From Pseudomonadota bacterium (GTDB lineage Bacteria; Pseudomonadota; Gammaproteobacteria; Burkholderiales; Burkholderiaceae_C), in assembly GCA_021846965.1 (NCBI GenBank), contig JAJZWA010000001.1, positions 83,517 to 147,516 of the forward strand: a DNA stretch of 64,000 nucleotides, in the 5' to 3' direction. The number at the start of each line of letters is the position of its first letter. The first letter of the stretch is position 1. Below are positions 10,932 through 20,355 of this stretch, in pieces. The notes below the pieces were generated by a model, which did no database searches, was not told where the DNA came from, and saw only the letters and a list, made by a program, of their open reading frames with translations. A program made the position numbers and the translations under genes.

Positions 10932-12067
10932 GTGCCGCGCCTCCGATAGATCTTCAGCAGCGAGGCGACAACCTGGTCCGTGGCGAAGCCGTGCCTTACG
11001 TCCTCGGCGGCCGCCTGCCCAAGGCGCTCACGCAGCGCGGGGTCGTCGAGAAGGCACTGCAGTGCGGCGGCCAGGGCCTGGACATCGCCCGGCGGCACCA
11101 ACAGACCGGAGCGGCCGTGATCGATGACATCCTCGTTGCCGCTCACGCGCGTCGCGACCACCGGCAGGTGCGCGGCCATGGCCTCCAGCACGGCGTTCGG
11201 CAGACCTTCCTGAAGGGAGGGCTGCACATAGATGCTGGCCTTTCGAAGCTCCGGCGCCACGTCGGAAAGCATGCCCGGGAACTCCACCGAATCGCTGATG
11301 CCGAGTTCCGCCGCCAGGCGTCGCAAGGCCGCCGTCTCCGGTCCGTCGCCGACGAGGACCAGGCGGGCGTCGACGGGGCGCGCCAGCTCGGCCCACGCGC
11401 GCAGCAACACGTCCAGCGCCTTCACCGGCGCGTGACGTCCGACGAACACCACGCGCAGCGCGCTCTGCGGTTCCTGCCGCACGGCGCCGAATCGGTCGCA
11501 GTCGACCGCGTTCGGAACCAGGAACAGACGATCGGACGGATACCCGGCCTCACGCAGCATGTGCAAGGTATGCCGGCTGATGCACTGGAATGCCTCCAAC
11601 CTGCGGGCGCCGGCATTGAGGATGCGATGCTTCACGCGTCCCCGCAGTTCGGGGTCGAGGACTCCGCCCTGGAATTCCGCGGCGCCGGACACCTTCACCG
11701 TGACCGGCACGCGCAGCCATGGCTTGAGCCATCCGATCGCGCCGGCAAGGTTGTGCATCATGTGCACGTGGATGACGTCGATGTCGCCCTTGTTTCGCCA
11801 CAGCCACAGTGCCAGGCGGAGATTCAGGACCACCGCGCCAAGTCCCTTGATCCGCGGGTACGAAAGCCGCGTGACGTCGACGCCGTCGATTCGCTCGCAC
11901 AAGGATTGCGAGTCGTCGACCCGGGGAGCCAGGATGCGTACCGAATGCCCGGCCCGGCTCAGTTCCCTGGCCAGGAGTCGCGCTTGCATCTCGGCCCCGC
12001 CCGTCGCCGGATACCTTCCGTCGACGATGAAAAGAACTCGGACCGGAGGCGCATCCATGGCGTGCAT
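10928..12067 (-). CDS. Glycosyltransferase family 4
   Basis: About 379 residues from ATG 12067 (alternative ATGs at 12058 and further upstream). It is a GT-B enzyme. The N-terminal domain begins VRVLFIVDGRYPATGGAEMQ. The C-terminal donor-binding domain has VVFVGRHAPVKALDVLLRAW, LVLVGDGPETAALRRLAAEL, YVQPSLQEGLPNAVLEAMAA and the acidic ExxxxE region. GT4 enzymes are retaining transferases using nucleotide sugars. It overlaps the flippase gene by 4 bp and follows the YdcF gene after 94 bp that contain no gene. Donor and linkage cannot be told from sequence. Confidence 0.9.
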   Translation of the reverse strand: MHAMDAPPVRVLFIVDGRYPATGGAEMQARLLARELSRAGHSVRILAPRVDDSQSLCERIDGVDVTRLSYPRIKGLGAVVLNLRLALWLWRNKGDIDVIHVHMMHNLAGAIGWLKPWLRVPVTVKVSGAAEFQGGVLDPELRGRVKHRILNAGARRLEAFQCISRHTLHMLREAGYPSDRLFLVPNAVDCDRFGAVRQEPQSALRVVFVGRHAPVKALDVLLRAWAELARPVDARLVLVGDGPETAALRRLAAELGISDSVEFPGMLSDVAPELRKASIYVQPSLQEGLPNAVLEAMAAHLPVVATRVSGNEDVIDHGRSGLLVPPGDVQALAAALQCLLDDPALRERLGQAAAEDVRHGFATDQVVASLLKIYRRRGT

Positions 12068-12161
12068 CGATTCGGAAGAATGGGGCATTTGCGCAACGAG
12101 AAGCCTGAACAATGGCGAACGGCGCGCGGGCGGCTCCGGTCGGTGCGCGCTCGCGAACGGA

Positions 12162-12920
12162 CTAGTTCGGCGTACGCCGCCAGCGATAATAGAGATCGCC
12201 CAGATACTCATGCACCACGAGTGCGGTCTTGTGCATCGCATCCAGGCTGGGCATCAGCATCTCCCAGGGAGATTCGCGCACAGCCTGGAAATCGACTGGA
12301 AGCGCGCAGACCTTGACTCCGCTGATGCGGAAACTGAGCATCGCCCGCGGCATATGGTAGGCGGACGTCACCAGATACAACGGCCCGCTCACGTGCCCTG
12401 CCTGGAGCAGGCGCCGCAGGGTGTATGCGCTTTCGAGGGTGGTATGAGAGTCACGATCCGTCAGGATGCGTGACGCGGGGAATCCGAGGCGCAAGGCCAG
12501 CTCACGCATCAGGTCCGCCTCCTTCCAATGCGTACCCGCACCGCCCGACAACACGAGCATGCTGTCCGGCACCTGCACCGCGAGGTGCTCGGCGCCGATC
12601 AGCCGACGCAGACTATCGGCGCTGAGCTGCACGACGTGCGGCACTGGCGACTCGCTGTCACGGATTCCGCCCGCCAGGACGATGAACACGCTGCCTCGCG
12701 GGGGCTTCCCGCATCGGGCCTGCAACGCGCGCGCTCGCTGTTCGAGGTGCCCGAGAGCGAGGTTTGCAGTGTACGGAAGACTTGCACCTCCGAACAGCGT
12801 CAGCGCAGCCAGGCTGGCCGCACGCACGCGCCCCGGGACGCCTCGCACGAGACTCAGCGCCGCGGCCGCGAGGATCAGGCATCCAAGCGCGAACCAGGGT
12901 GTCAGGAGACTATCGGGCAT
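12162..12920 (-). CDS. YdcF/ElyC/SanA-family (DUF218) membrane-anchored protein
   Basis: A 252-residue protein with two N-terminal hydrophobic segments (WFALGCLILAAAALSLV; ASLAALTLFGGASLPYTANL) followed by a cytoplasm- or periplasm-facing DUF218 domain. The domain is recognisable from VFIVLAGGIRDSES, SMLVLSGGAGTHWKEADLMR, DSHTTLESAYTLRRLL and YLVTSAYHMPRAMLSFR. ElyC-like members affect peptidoglycan or undecaprenyl-phosphate-linked envelope processes, and YdcF-type proteins are frequent in exosortase/EPS loci. Here it lies between two GT4 genes, 27 bp from the next one, consistent with a role in lipid-linked glycan handling. Specific activity unknown. Confidence 0.85.
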   Translation of the reverse strand: MPDSLLTPWFALGCLILAAAALSLVRGVPGRVRAASLAALTLFGGASLPYTANLALGHLEQRARALQARCGKPPRGSVFIVLAGGIRDSESPVPHVVQLSADSLRRLIGAEHLAVQVPDSMLVLSGGAGTHWKEADLMRELALRLGFPASRILTDRDSHTTLESAYTLRRLLQAGHVSGPLYLVTSAYHMPRAMLSFRISGVKVCALPVDFQAVRESPWEMLMPSLDAMHKTALVVHEYLGDLYYRWRRTPN

Positions 12921-12947
12921 GGTGGTTCCGTGCTCCCGAACCGGCGT

Positions 12948-14087
12948 TCACGCGGTCTGCCCCTCAGCCCATCGTCGGTAGACGCGCTCGTCCCCGTCGA
13001 CCCATGCGTCGCACGAAAACAGGCGTACTGCGCGCTCCCGGCCCGCCCGCCCCATCATCTGTCGCTCCTCCGGCTGCGCCAGGCGCAGCATCTTGTATGC
13101 CAGGTCGTCCGCATTGCCGGATTCGAACAACAGCCCCGTCACGTTCTCGTCAACCACTTCGGGGCACCCTCCGATGCGCGGCGCGATGACTGCGCGGGAG
13201 GCCGCCATCGCCTCGCGGGCGGAAAGAGGAAACGACTCCCGTGACGACGCGAGCACGAACACGTCCAGCAACGCCAGGTGCGACGCGATGTCGCGCTGCA
13301 TGCCCGTGAGCACCACCTTGTCCTGCAGGCCCAACGTCCGGATCTGCTCCTCGATCGCCGACAACAGTGGACCGTCGCCGATGATCAGCAGGCGCGCATG
13401 GGGATGTACGGCGCTGACCTTGGCAAAGGCACGGACCAGCAGCCCGTGTTCCTTTTCCTCCGAGAGCCTGGCGACGATGCCGTACACCAGGTGCTTCTGT
13501 CCGTCGATGCCGTAGCGTGCGGCGAATTCTGCAGGGTTCGACGGGTTCGCAAGACGTTCCGTATCGATGCCGCTGTGGATCACCTCGCTGCGCCCCGGCG
13601 GCAAGCCGGAGGCCAGCACACGATTGCGCTCGTAATGCGACTCGAAGATCACGTGGTCGGAGCAGCGCCGCAGGATCCGCCCGGCCCAGCGGAAATTGCG
13701 CGGGTTGTGGATGTTGTGAATGGTCGTGACGATCGGCACCCGCCTGCCGGTCACGCGGGAGCGATAAGGCGAAGGCAGCAACCTGAGTGCGGCGTAGGCG
13801 GCGATCGACGAACGTAACGATTGCGGGGCCACCAGATCCACCGCCTGCTCCGAAACCAGGGCGCGAAGCCGCCCGGCCGCCCGAGCCAGCAGGCGCGGGT
13901 CGCGGAACCGGAAGTCCAGGTCGAAGAACTCGGCGCCACGCGCAAGAAGCTCCGGCAACAGCACACCCTGCGTCGTGGCCACGAGCACACGATGGCCGTG
14001 GCGCCGCAGCCCGGCGCTCAGAACCAACAGGTCCGACTGCACGCCGCCGATCCCGAAGGGCTCCGTCATCAGATAAAGAATGTTCAT
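12948..14087 (-). CDS. Glycosyltransferase family 4
   Basis: A 379-residue GT-B glycosyltransferase. The N-terminus is MNILYLMTEPFGIGGVQSDL. The donor-binding domain is marked by GIVARLSEEKEHGLLVRAFA, LLIIGDGPLLSAIEEQIRTL, KVVLTGMQRDIASHLALLDV and VFVLASSRESFPLSAREAMA. Its ATG overlaps the stop of the polysaccharide deacetylase gene (ATGA). It belongs to the group of three GT4 genes in this block, each probably adding one sugar of the repeat unit. The acceptor is presumably undecaprenyl-diphospho-oligosaccharide; the donor is unknown. Confidence 0.9.
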   Translation of the reverse strand: MNILYLMTEPFGIGGVQSDLLVLSAGLRRHGHRVLVATTQGVLLPELLARGAEFFDLDFRFRDPRLLARAAGRLRALVSEQAVDLVAPQSLRSSIAAYAALRLLPSPYRSRVTGRRVPIVTTIHNIHNPRNFRWAGRILRRCSDHVIFESHYERNRVLASGLPPGRSEVIHSGIDTERLANPSNPAEFAARYGIDGQKHLVYGIVARLSEEKEHGLLVRAFAKVSAVHPHARLLIIGDGPLLSAIEEQIRTLGLQDKVVLTGMQRDIASHLALLDVFVLASSRESFPLSAREAMAASRAVIAPRIGGCPEVVDENVTGLLFESGNADDLAYKMLRLAQPEERQMMGRAGRERAVRLFSCDAWVDGDERVYRRWAEGQTA

Positions 14088-14938
14088 GGTCGAGTCCCGC
14101 CTCGTTGCCCCGCGGACAGCCGGGCGAATCGCCTTTGCCTGCGCACGTGCAGCAGCGCGTGCATCGGATCGAACGCCCCGTCGAGCTTCAGGGCAAATGC
14201 ACGCTCATCATCGCGCGCCGTGACCTCGGTGCGTCGTATGGCCCAGCGGTCGAAACCCGGGCGATTCCGGCCCGGCGCCACGCTGACGGCCGCATCGTAG
14301 CCGGCGGCCGCCACGAGCTCGCGCTCGCGCTGCCCCATGTCGCCGCTCGGATAGCAGAAGAAACGGACAGGCTTTCCCAGCTCCTGGGCGATTCGATCAC
14401 GGCTGAGCTGCACCTCCTTGCGCGCCTGCTCGTCCGATAGCCGCTGCAGATACGGATGACTCAGCGTGTGCGAGCCGATCTCGAACCCGGGAACGTCGGC
14501 CAGGCGCCTCAACTGCTGCCAGTTCAAGTGAACCTGCCCGCCGCCGGTTGCCGCGTGGGCATAGCGGGGGTGCACGGTCCGCTGATCGCAGAAGTCGGCG
14601 GTAACGAACACGGTCGCGGGCACCCCATGGCGCTGCAGGATCGGCGCCGCCTCCTCCAGGTTGTCGAGGTAGCCATCGTCGAACGTCACAGCGACCAGCG
14701 GTTCACGCAGCGCCCCGGCGCGAAGCGCCCGCAAACCATCGGCCAGGGATACGACACGCCGCCGGCGGGTCAGCACGGCGAGTTGCTGCGCGAAGCGCTC
14801 GGGCGGCACCACGAGTTGGTCGTAGTGCGGCAGCGTGGTGATGCGGTGGTACATCAGCACGCGCAATCCGGCCAGGGCGCGCTCGGCCGGGGCGGTCAGC
14901 GGACGTGCGGCGCAGGCCAGTATCGTTCGAATATCCAT
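14084..14938 (-). CDS. Polysaccharide deacetylase (NodB domain)
   Basis: A 284-residue carbohydrate esterase family 4 protein starting at ATG 14938. The metal and catalytic motifs are present: LRVLMYHRI, PLVAVTFDDGYLDNLEEAAP (TFDDG, catalytic Asp), FEIGSHTLSHPYLQRLSDEQ (metal-binding H-x3-H), and RFFCYPSGDMGQRERELVAA. These enzymes remove N- or O-acetyl groups from hexosamine-containing glycans. There is no clear signal peptide, so a cytoplasmic lipid-linked substrate or a non-classical location is possible. It is translationally coupled to the downstream GT4. A second deacetylase lies at 17580-18365. Confidence 0.9.
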   Translation of the reverse strand: MDIRTILACAARPLTAPAERALAGLRVLMYHRITTLPHYDQLVVPPERFAQQLAVLTRRRRVVSLADGLRALRAGALREPLVAVTFDDGYLDNLEEAAPILQRHGVPATVFVTADFCDQRTVHPRYAHAATGGGQVHLNWQQLRRLADVPGFEIGSHTLSHPYLQRLSDEQARKEVQLSRDRIAQELGKPVRFFCYPSGDMGQRERELVAAAGYDAAVSVAPGRNRPGFDRWAIRRTEVTARDDERAFALKLDGAFDPMHALLHVRRQRRFARLSAGQRGGTRP

Positions 14939-14964
14939 GGGTCCTTGTCCATTTCGCTTGCGGG

Positions 14965-16095
14965 CTAGGCGGACGGCTCGGCGGCATCCAGCCCGGCCGC
15001 GCGGGCATGCAGGCGGTTGTAGGCCGCTGCCGTACGCTCCACGTCGAAGCGGGCGATGACCTGTTCGCGGGCTCTGTGTCCAAGCCGCGTCCTCAAGCCG
15101 GGATCGTTCGCCAGGGTCAGGATGGCTTCGCGAAGCGCTTGCGCGTTGCCCGGCTCGACCAGCCAGCCGTTCTCGCCATGCTGCACGACCCCCGGGATGC
15201 TTCCCACGCTGGAACACAGCACCGCTCGCCCGCTCGCCATCGCTTCGAGAAGCGCGATCGGAAGCCCCTCCCACAAGGAGGGCATGACAAACACATCCAG
15301 GGCGGCCACGAGCCGTGGAACGTCCGTACGCGACCCCGTGAAGGTCACGACCTCTTCCAATCCGAGTTGCTCGACACGACTGCGCAGGCGCTGTTCCAGT
15401 TCACCCACGCCGATCACGAGACAAGCGACTGCGCGCCGCTGCGTTTCCGACATGCTCGCCAGGCACTCCAGCAGGACCTCATGCCCCTTCTGAACATGTA
15501 GTCTTCCGACCATTCCGAGCACGACCCGCCCGGCCTGCACGCCGAACTCCTCGCGCACACCTTCGCCCTGCGCCCCTTGAAAGCGCTGCAGGTCAATGCC
15601 GTTGGGAATGGAAAGGATGCGCTGCGCCGGAACCCCCTGCGACTCCAGCGCCGCGGCGATCTCGTCGCCGCAACCGATCACGCGGTCGCTGAGTCGCGCG
15701 AGCACGCGGTTCGCGAGCTCGCGCAGGCGTCCCGGCGGCCCGACGCTGTTATGAACGGTCGAGAACACGGCGGCAACACCGGCCAGGCGGGCCGCGAGTC
15801 GGCCATAGCTGTCCGCCGTGAACAGGTGGGTATGCACGACCGTCGCGCGTTCACGGCGCAACCATCGCACCAGGCGCCACAGCATGCGCGGATCCACGGC
15901 GCCCCTGCGCCCGAAAATGACCACGGGCACGCCCGCGCGCTCGAACTCCTCCACCAACGGGCCGCCACGAACGAGACAAAGCACCGAGTAGCGCATGCGC
16001 GCATCGCGCCGCCGCACGAGATCGAGCAGAAGAACCTCCGCACCATCGCGAGGCAGCTCGTCGATGATGTGCACCACATGGGCCCTGTCAGACAC
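14965..16095 (-). CDS. Glycosyltransferase family 4
   Basis: A 376-residue GT-B enzyme beginning at GTG 16095, which overlaps the upstream stop by 8 bp and has an AAGGGGG Shine-Dalgarno about 7 nt before it. The N-terminal VVHIIDELPRDGAEVLLLDL and the C-terminal VVLGMVGRLHVQKGHEVLLE, EVVTFTGSRTDVPRLVAALD and FVMPSLWEGLPIALLEAMAS are typical of GT4. The segment GAEVLLLDLVRRRD resembles the exosortase-associated GT4 group, but that assignment is only an impression. It lies between a ligase/polymerase gene and a deacetylase gene in the EPS block. Confidence 0.9.
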   Translation of the reverse strand: MSDRAHVVHIIDELPRDGAEVLLLDLVRRRDARMRYSVLCLVRGGPLVEEFERAGVPVVIFGRRGAVDPRMLWRLVRWLRRERATVVHTHLFTADSYGRLAARLAGVAAVFSTVHNSVGPPGRLRELANRVLARLSDRVIGCGDEIAAALESQGVPAQRILSIPNGIDLQRFQGAQGEGVREEFGVQAGRVVLGMVGRLHVQKGHEVLLECLASMSETQRRAVACLVIGVGELEQRLRSRVEQLGLEEVVTFTGSRTDVPRLVAALDVFVMPSLWEGLPIALLEAMASGRAVLCSSVGSIPGVVQHGENGWLVEPGNAQALREAILTLANDPGLRTRLGHRAREQVIARFDVERTAAAYNRLHARAAGLDAAEPSA

Positions 16096-17587
16096 GGCGC
16101 GCCCCCTTGCCGCCCAGCCGGGCGGAGGCCGGGCCGACCGCCTTCGGAGCCCCGGCTTTCAGGCCCTTGCCCTGCATCGACGGCAGACGCGCGATGATGG
16201 CCATGTACAACCAGATGAAGCTGTCCACCGCCGTGTCGATCACGTGGGTTCCGAACATGTTCACGCCCACGAGTCCGGCGACCAGCCCGACCGCGCCTAA
16301 GCCGATGATCCGGTCGATGTCCGGACGCGACGCATCGCGGCTGATACGCCAGGCTCTCCACAGCAAGGCGATCAACAGGGACACGAACGCAAGAAGTCCG
16401 GGAATACCCATGTTGGATGCCGCGTAGAGGAACATGTTCTGATTGTCTGTGGCCTCCACATACTCGGTTTCATATTGCCGTGAGAGCCGGGGATACTGAT
16501 CGAACCCCACGCCAAGCAAAGGATGCTGCTCGGTCATCGCGATCGCGGCATCCCAGAGAATGAACCGTGAGGCGGCGCTCTTGTCGATCTCCGAACCCGC
16601 CGCGCGGTCGTGAAAGGTCTGGTCGATCCGGGCTCGCATCGACCCGGGGATGAGCTGCGGAACCGTGAGGTAGACCGCGGTCAGCGCAGCCATCATCAGG
16701 ACGATATAACGAAGCCCCCTCGCGGCGGCCATGGCGAAGATTTCCATCGCGAAGGCCAGATAGCCGCCCCTCGAGAACGCACCCAGCAATACGCGAACAC
16801 CGATGCCCAGCAGTGGAATCACGCGCAGGATGCGCAATCTCGGAAAATAGTACGCAGCGTAGGCCAGAAGCGGGGATATGCAGTAGACGATCTGGGCCGC
16901 GTAATCGTTCGGTTGCCCGACCGGACCCAGCAGACGGGACTTGTCGATGCTGTCGATGAAGCGGGTTCCGAACCACTCATGAAATCCATACAGAAAAACG
17001 AGCGAGGCCGACACCATCATGTAGATGAAGAGTCGCCGCGCCATGTTCTCGTCCCGGATCAGATTGACGAACAGATAGAACACGATGAATTGATCGAGAA
17101 ACCCTCTCAACGTCTCGAGGTAATCCCAGAGGAAGGAATTCACCCCGATGTCGCTGATCGCGGTGATGACCGATACGAAAGTCAGAAAGACCCATACCGC
17201 GACCAGCCGTGTGAAAGCGTAGCGACCGAACATCGGCTCCTTGCGCCGTGCGGCCCCCCAGACCCACATCCCGACCAGTACCAGTTCGAGGATGTTGGTT
17301 CCGTTCAGACCCGGTGCCAGGCGCGCCGCATAGAGACGGGCCAACGGCATGTACACGATGGTCAGCGCCAGCAGGACCTCGGGGCTCTTGCGCAACCGGG
17401 GAAGCATCACCAGGCCCAGCACGGCGACGAAGCCATACAGGCCGATGCGACCAGGCGACAGCGAGAACGCGAAAAGCGCCCCTGCGAACACGGCCGGCAG
17501 CGCCAGCACCTTCAGGGTGTCGCGCAAAGGGGCTCCCCCCCAGGATGCCGCCGACACCTCGACGGACTTGTGCGAAGGCCTAGCCAC
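16088..17587 (-). CDS. O-antigen ligase/Wzy-like polymerase
   Basis: A 499-residue protein with 10-12 predicted membrane helices and a long periplasmic loop. Its Wzy_C-type signature includes MTEQHPLLGVGFDQYPRLSR and DNQNMFLYAASNMGIPGLLA. Proteins of this family either polymerise undecaprenyl-linked repeat units (Wzy) or ligate glycan to lipid A or protein (WaaL/PglL). In an EPS locus with flippase, chain-length and export genes, the polymerase role is more likely. It starts at GTG 17587, overlapping the upstream deacetylase stop by 8 bp; no in-frame ATG lies near this N-terminus. Confidence 0.88.
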   Translation of the reverse strand: MARPSHKSVEVSAASWGGAPLRDTLKVLALPAVFAGALFAFSLSPGRIGLYGFVAVLGLVMLPRLRKSPEVLLALTIVYMPLARLYAARLAPGLNGTNILELVLVGMWVWGAARRKEPMFGRYAFTRLVAVWVFLTFVSVITAISDIGVNSFLWDYLETLRGFLDQFIVFYLFVNLIRDENMARRLFIYMMVSASLVFLYGFHEWFGTRFIDSIDKSRLLGPVGQPNDYAAQIVYCISPLLAYAAYYFPRLRILRVIPLLGIGVRVLLGAFSRGGYLAFAMEIFAMAAARGLRYIVLMMAALTAVYLTVPQLIPGSMRARIDQTFHDRAAGSEIDKSAASRFILWDAAIAMTEQHPLLGVGFDQYPRLSRQYETEYVEATDNQNMFLYAASNMGIPGLLAFVSLLIALLWRAWRISRDASRPDIDRIIGLGAVGLVAGLVGVNMFGTHVIDTAVDSFIWLYMAIIARLPSMQGKGLKAGAPKAVGPASARLGGKGARRV

Positions 17588-18365
17588 GGAAATGCCGATA
17601 GATCTGGTGATACCGCTCGTCGCCGACCACGTGACGAAGCGAGTCCTTCGCCCAGGCCGACAACCGCGGCATGAGCATGGCGCTCGACGACGCGCGTGCG
17701 TACGCGAGAAATTGCCGCTCGCTCAGGCCCGGCCGGATGGCGATTCGCGGCAGCACATCGAGCGGCAAATCCCGGCTGGCCGCGATGGTACCGAAGCGAG
17801 ACCCGAACAGAGTCCGATAGCCGGCGTCGCGTGCCCGGTGCTCGGCTCGCCGATCGAAGCGCCCGCCCGGGAAGGACATCTGGGTCGCGTCCACACCAGC
17901 ACGTTCGCGCAGCAGGTCTCGCGCGCCCAGCAGCTCCGCGCGCAGCTGTGCGTCATCCAGGGTCGACAGGAACCGGTGCGTATGGCCGTGCGCGCCGACC
18001 AGCATGCCGCGCTCGGCCAGGTTTCGCACCTGCGCCCATGTGCAGTAGCCCCTGCGCCGCGCCACGAAGTCCGTGGTGATGAAAAAAGCCGCCTTCATGG
18101 ACTGCCGCTCCAGCAAGGGCAAGGCCAGTTCCGCGTTGCTCGCATGCCCGTCGTCGAAGGTGATCAGCACCCCTGGGGTAGGTCGGGAGCCCGGACGGAG
18201 CGTGGTGGGGTCCACCACCGGAATCGCCGCCTGCCGAAGCAGATCCAGTTGCGCTGAGAACTCCCGGGCGGTCAGCGCGTAGGAACGCTCCTCGGGATCG
18301 ATGTCGTCCAGCGCCGCGCTGTCGTGCACCAGCGCGTGATACATGAGTACCGTCAGGCCCTTCAA
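17580..18365 (-). CDS. Polysaccharide deacetylase (NodB domain)
   Basis: A 261-residue CE4-family protein. It begins LTVLMYHALVHD and has GVLITFDDGHASNAELALPL (catalytic TFDDG), LVGAHGHTHRFLSTLDDAQL (H-x3-H metal site) and MSFPGGRFDRRAEHRARDAG. The start taken is TTG 18365: it overlaps the upstream stop as TTGA and has GGGAG at a suitable distance; ATG 18344 is the alternative. It differs in sequence from the other deacetylase at 14084-14938, so the two probably act on different residues or at different stages. Confidence 0.88.
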   Translation of the reverse strand: MKGLTVLMYHALVHDSAALDDIDPEERSYALTAREFSAQLDLLRQAAIPVVDPTTLRPGSRPTPGVLITFDDGHASNAELALPLLERQSMKAAFFITTDFVARRRGYCTWAQVRNLAERGMLVGAHGHTHRFLSTLDDAQLRAELLGARDLLRERAGVDATQMSFPGGRFDRRAEHRARDAGYRTLFGSRFGTIAASRDLPLDVLPRIAIRPGLSERQFLAYARASSSAMLMPRLSAWAKDSLRHVVGDERYHQIYRHFRG

Positions 18366-19495
18366 GACGTCTTCTCCCAGCGCCCGTCCGCGCGTCCCCG
18401 GACGAAACGCCCCAGCGCCAGCACCGCGGCCAGGTTCATTTCACTGAACACGTACGCAAAGCTCACGACACGAATCCTTCGCGCGGGCGACCAGACGGCT
18501 CCCGCCAGCGCCAGGGCGTAGAACAGCAACTGCGCCAGCAACGCCATGCGGATCAGCAGCCCGCCCGCGAACGCGCTGCACACCAGGCAGATCGCCAGCG
18601 CGTAGGGCACCAGCAGTCTCGACACCTTGTGGGAAAGGAACTGGAACCACACGGGGTTCTCCCAGGGCAGGAACAGCCAGGCATTGGCCAGAAAGCTCTG
18701 AAAATTCCCGCTCAGGGTACGAATCTTGCGACGCCGTTCGAGACGCGGGTCTTCATGTAGCGTATCCCAGACCAGCGCGCCGGCGTCGAACAGCGACCGC
18801 TGCCCCTTGCGCACGATACGCATGGGCACCTCGAAATCGTCCAGGATCGTGCCCTCCCGCAAGGGCTCCCAATCCTCCCGGCGAATCGCGTACAGCGCAC
18901 CCGTGGCTCCTACCGTCGAGTACAGCCGGCTCTCGCAGGCCCGAAGCCATTTCTCGTAGCGCCAGTACAGCCCGATGCTCTGGCCCGTCGCCGTCTTGCC
19001 CGAGTGATGAATGAGCTCACCGCTCACCACCCCGACCCCCGGCTGGCACAGGCTGGAGACGATTCGGCGGACAGCGTCCGGCGCAAGGTCCTGGCGCACG
19101 TCGCAAAACACCACCACGTCGCCACCCACCTCGGCCATCGCACGGTTGAGTGCGTAGGCCTTGCCTCGCCGGGGCGCATAGCCGATGGCCTGGACTCCGG
19201 GATGCGTCGAGGCCACCTGCTCCGTGCCGTCCGTGGATCCGTCGGACACCACCAGCACGCGCAAGCGGTCCCGCGGGTAATCGAGGTCGAAGACGTTTCG
19301 CAGTTTCGCGGGCAGGCGCGCGGCCTCGTTGTGCGCCGCGATCACCACCGTCACGCCGGGAAGTTCCCCTTCGTCCAGCAGCCGCCCCCGGACAGGGGCT
19401 CGCAAGCGCGCCAGCGCGCAGATCAGCAGGGGGTAGCCCAGGTAGGCATACAGGACCACGGCGACTCCGATCCAGAACCACAATGCCGCCATCAT
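18362..19495 (-). CDS. Membrane glycosyltransferase family 2 (processive-type layout)
   Basis: A 377-residue protein starting at ATG 19495, which overlaps the preceding stop (ATGA). It has one N-terminal membrane helix (LWFWIGVAVVLYAYLGYPLL), a GT2 catalytic domain, and three to four C-terminal hydrophobic segments. In the catalytic domain are GVTVVIAAHNEAARLPAKLR, VLVVSDGSTDGTEQ, and the DxD-like VVFCDVRQDLAPDA. This TM-GT2-TM layout resembles the PgaC/IcaA and exosortase-associated GT2 proteins rather than simple soluble GT2s. It could extend a glycan while anchored near the lipid carrier. Substrate not determinable. Confidence 0.88.
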   Translation of the reverse strand: MMAALWFWIGVAVVLYAYLGYPLLICALARLRAPVRGRLLDEGELPGVTVVIAAHNEAARLPAKLRNVFDLDYPRDRLRVLVVSDGSTDGTEQVASTHPGVQAIGYAPRRGKAYALNRAMAEVGGDVVVFCDVRQDLAPDAVRRIVSSLCQPGVGVVSGELIHHSGKTATGQSIGLYWRYEKWLRACESRLYSTVGATGALYAIRREDWEPLREGTILDDFEVPMRIVRKGQRSLFDAGALVWDTLHEDPRLERRRKIRTLSGNFQSFLANAWLFLPWENPVWFQFLSHKVSRLLVPYALAICLVCSAFAGGLLIRMALLAQLLFYALALAGAVWSPARRIRVVSFAYVFSEMNLAAVLALGRFVRGRADGRWEKTS

Positions 19496-20355
19496 GCGCT
19501 GCCCGCTGTCGGACTCGGCGCCCCGGGCAGGGTCGCCGAGGCTTGCCGACCCAGCCATTCATCGCGGATCCAGTCGATGTAGTCCTGCTGCGCCTGGCGC
19601 GAGGTCAACACGTGGTCCACCCCGTCGAGAAAGCCGAAGCGGATGCCTTCGGCGTGCACACCCATGGCCTCACGTGCCTGTTCCCGGTAGTTGAATTCGC
19701 TGTAGTCGGAGCCCGCGGCGAGCACGACGATATCGACCCCCCGCGCACGCAGTGCCTGCAGTTGGGCGAAAGCCTCCCTGCGCGTCGATTCCACCCCGTC
19801 GTTGCCTGGCGCGCGCGCCCGGCGCAGCCATGCCGCCATGGCTTCTGCTCCGCGCCGCAGCCACAGGCGCACGGCCTTCGGGCTCGCGCCGTGCGCGCGC
19901 ATCCGGACGGCCAGGTAGCGCCATCGCGCGCGCCGCGTCCTGAGCACGAATCCATCGTAAAGAAGGATCGAGGCCACCCGGCCATCCGCCAGGGCCGCGG
20001 CCACGCTCTGCGGCGCCCCGGAGCAAAAGCCCAGCAGCGCGAACGTCGACGCTCCGCTGACGCGGTGCAGCTCGTCCATGGCGGCCTGGATGTCGCGCAC
20101 CACCTGTTCGCCGTGTGCGAGAGACTCGCGGCTGCGCAGACTGTCGCCCATGCCATGCAGGTCGAAACGGATCGATGCCATGCCCCGCGAAGCCATCTCG
20201 CGTGCCGTCTTCACGTGCAACCGGTGCGGTCCGATCCGGTGGACGACCCCGGCATTGAACAGTACCAGCGCCACGTCGCGCGCCTTCCCGTCGGGCAGAC
20301 ACACGGTTCCGATCAGGCCTTGATCATGGCCGAACACCAGGGACCGCTCATGCAT
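19492..20355 (-). CDS. Alpha/beta hydrolase, exosortase-A-associated hydrolase 1 type (Cys nucleophile elbow)
   Basis: A 287-residue alpha/beta-hydrolase starting at ATG 20355 (ATG 20370 also possible). The sequence VLFNAGVVHRIGPHRLHVKT, RFDLHGMGDSLRS and FALLGFCSGAPQSVAAALA resembles the hydrolase-1 family (TIGR03100) that accompanies exosortase A loci. The nucleophile elbow reads G-F-C-S-G (Gly109-Cys111-Gly113), so the nucleophile would be cysteine instead of serine. The Asp and His partners may be in VLAAGSDYSEFNY and FLDGVDHVLTS. It overlaps the second hydrolase gene by 8 bp, and both follow the NRPS gene. Release or editing of carrier-bound acyl groups, or acyl transfer to a glycan, is an inference. 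Confidence 0.7.
   Translation of the reverse strand: MHERSLVFGHDQGLIGTVCLPDGKARDVALVLFNAGVVHRIGPHRLHVKTAREMASRGMASIRFDLHGMGDSLRSRESLAHGEQVVRDIQAAMDELHRVSGASTFALLGFCSGAPQSVAAALADGRVASILLYDGFVLRTRRARWRYLAVRMRAHGASPKAVRLWLRRGAEAMAAWLRRARAPGNDGVESTRREAFAQLQALRARGVDIVVLAAGSDYSEFNYREQAREAMGVHAEGIRFGFLDGVDHVLTSRQAQQDYIDWIRDEWLGRQASATLPGAPSPTAGSA

Noticed and set aside
17580..18365. Assignment to the exosortase-specific polysaccharide deacetylase family (TIGR03006)
   Set aside because: The N-terminus (LTVLMYHALVHD) is that of generic NodB-type deacetylases, not the DVEDYF-type start I associate with that family.
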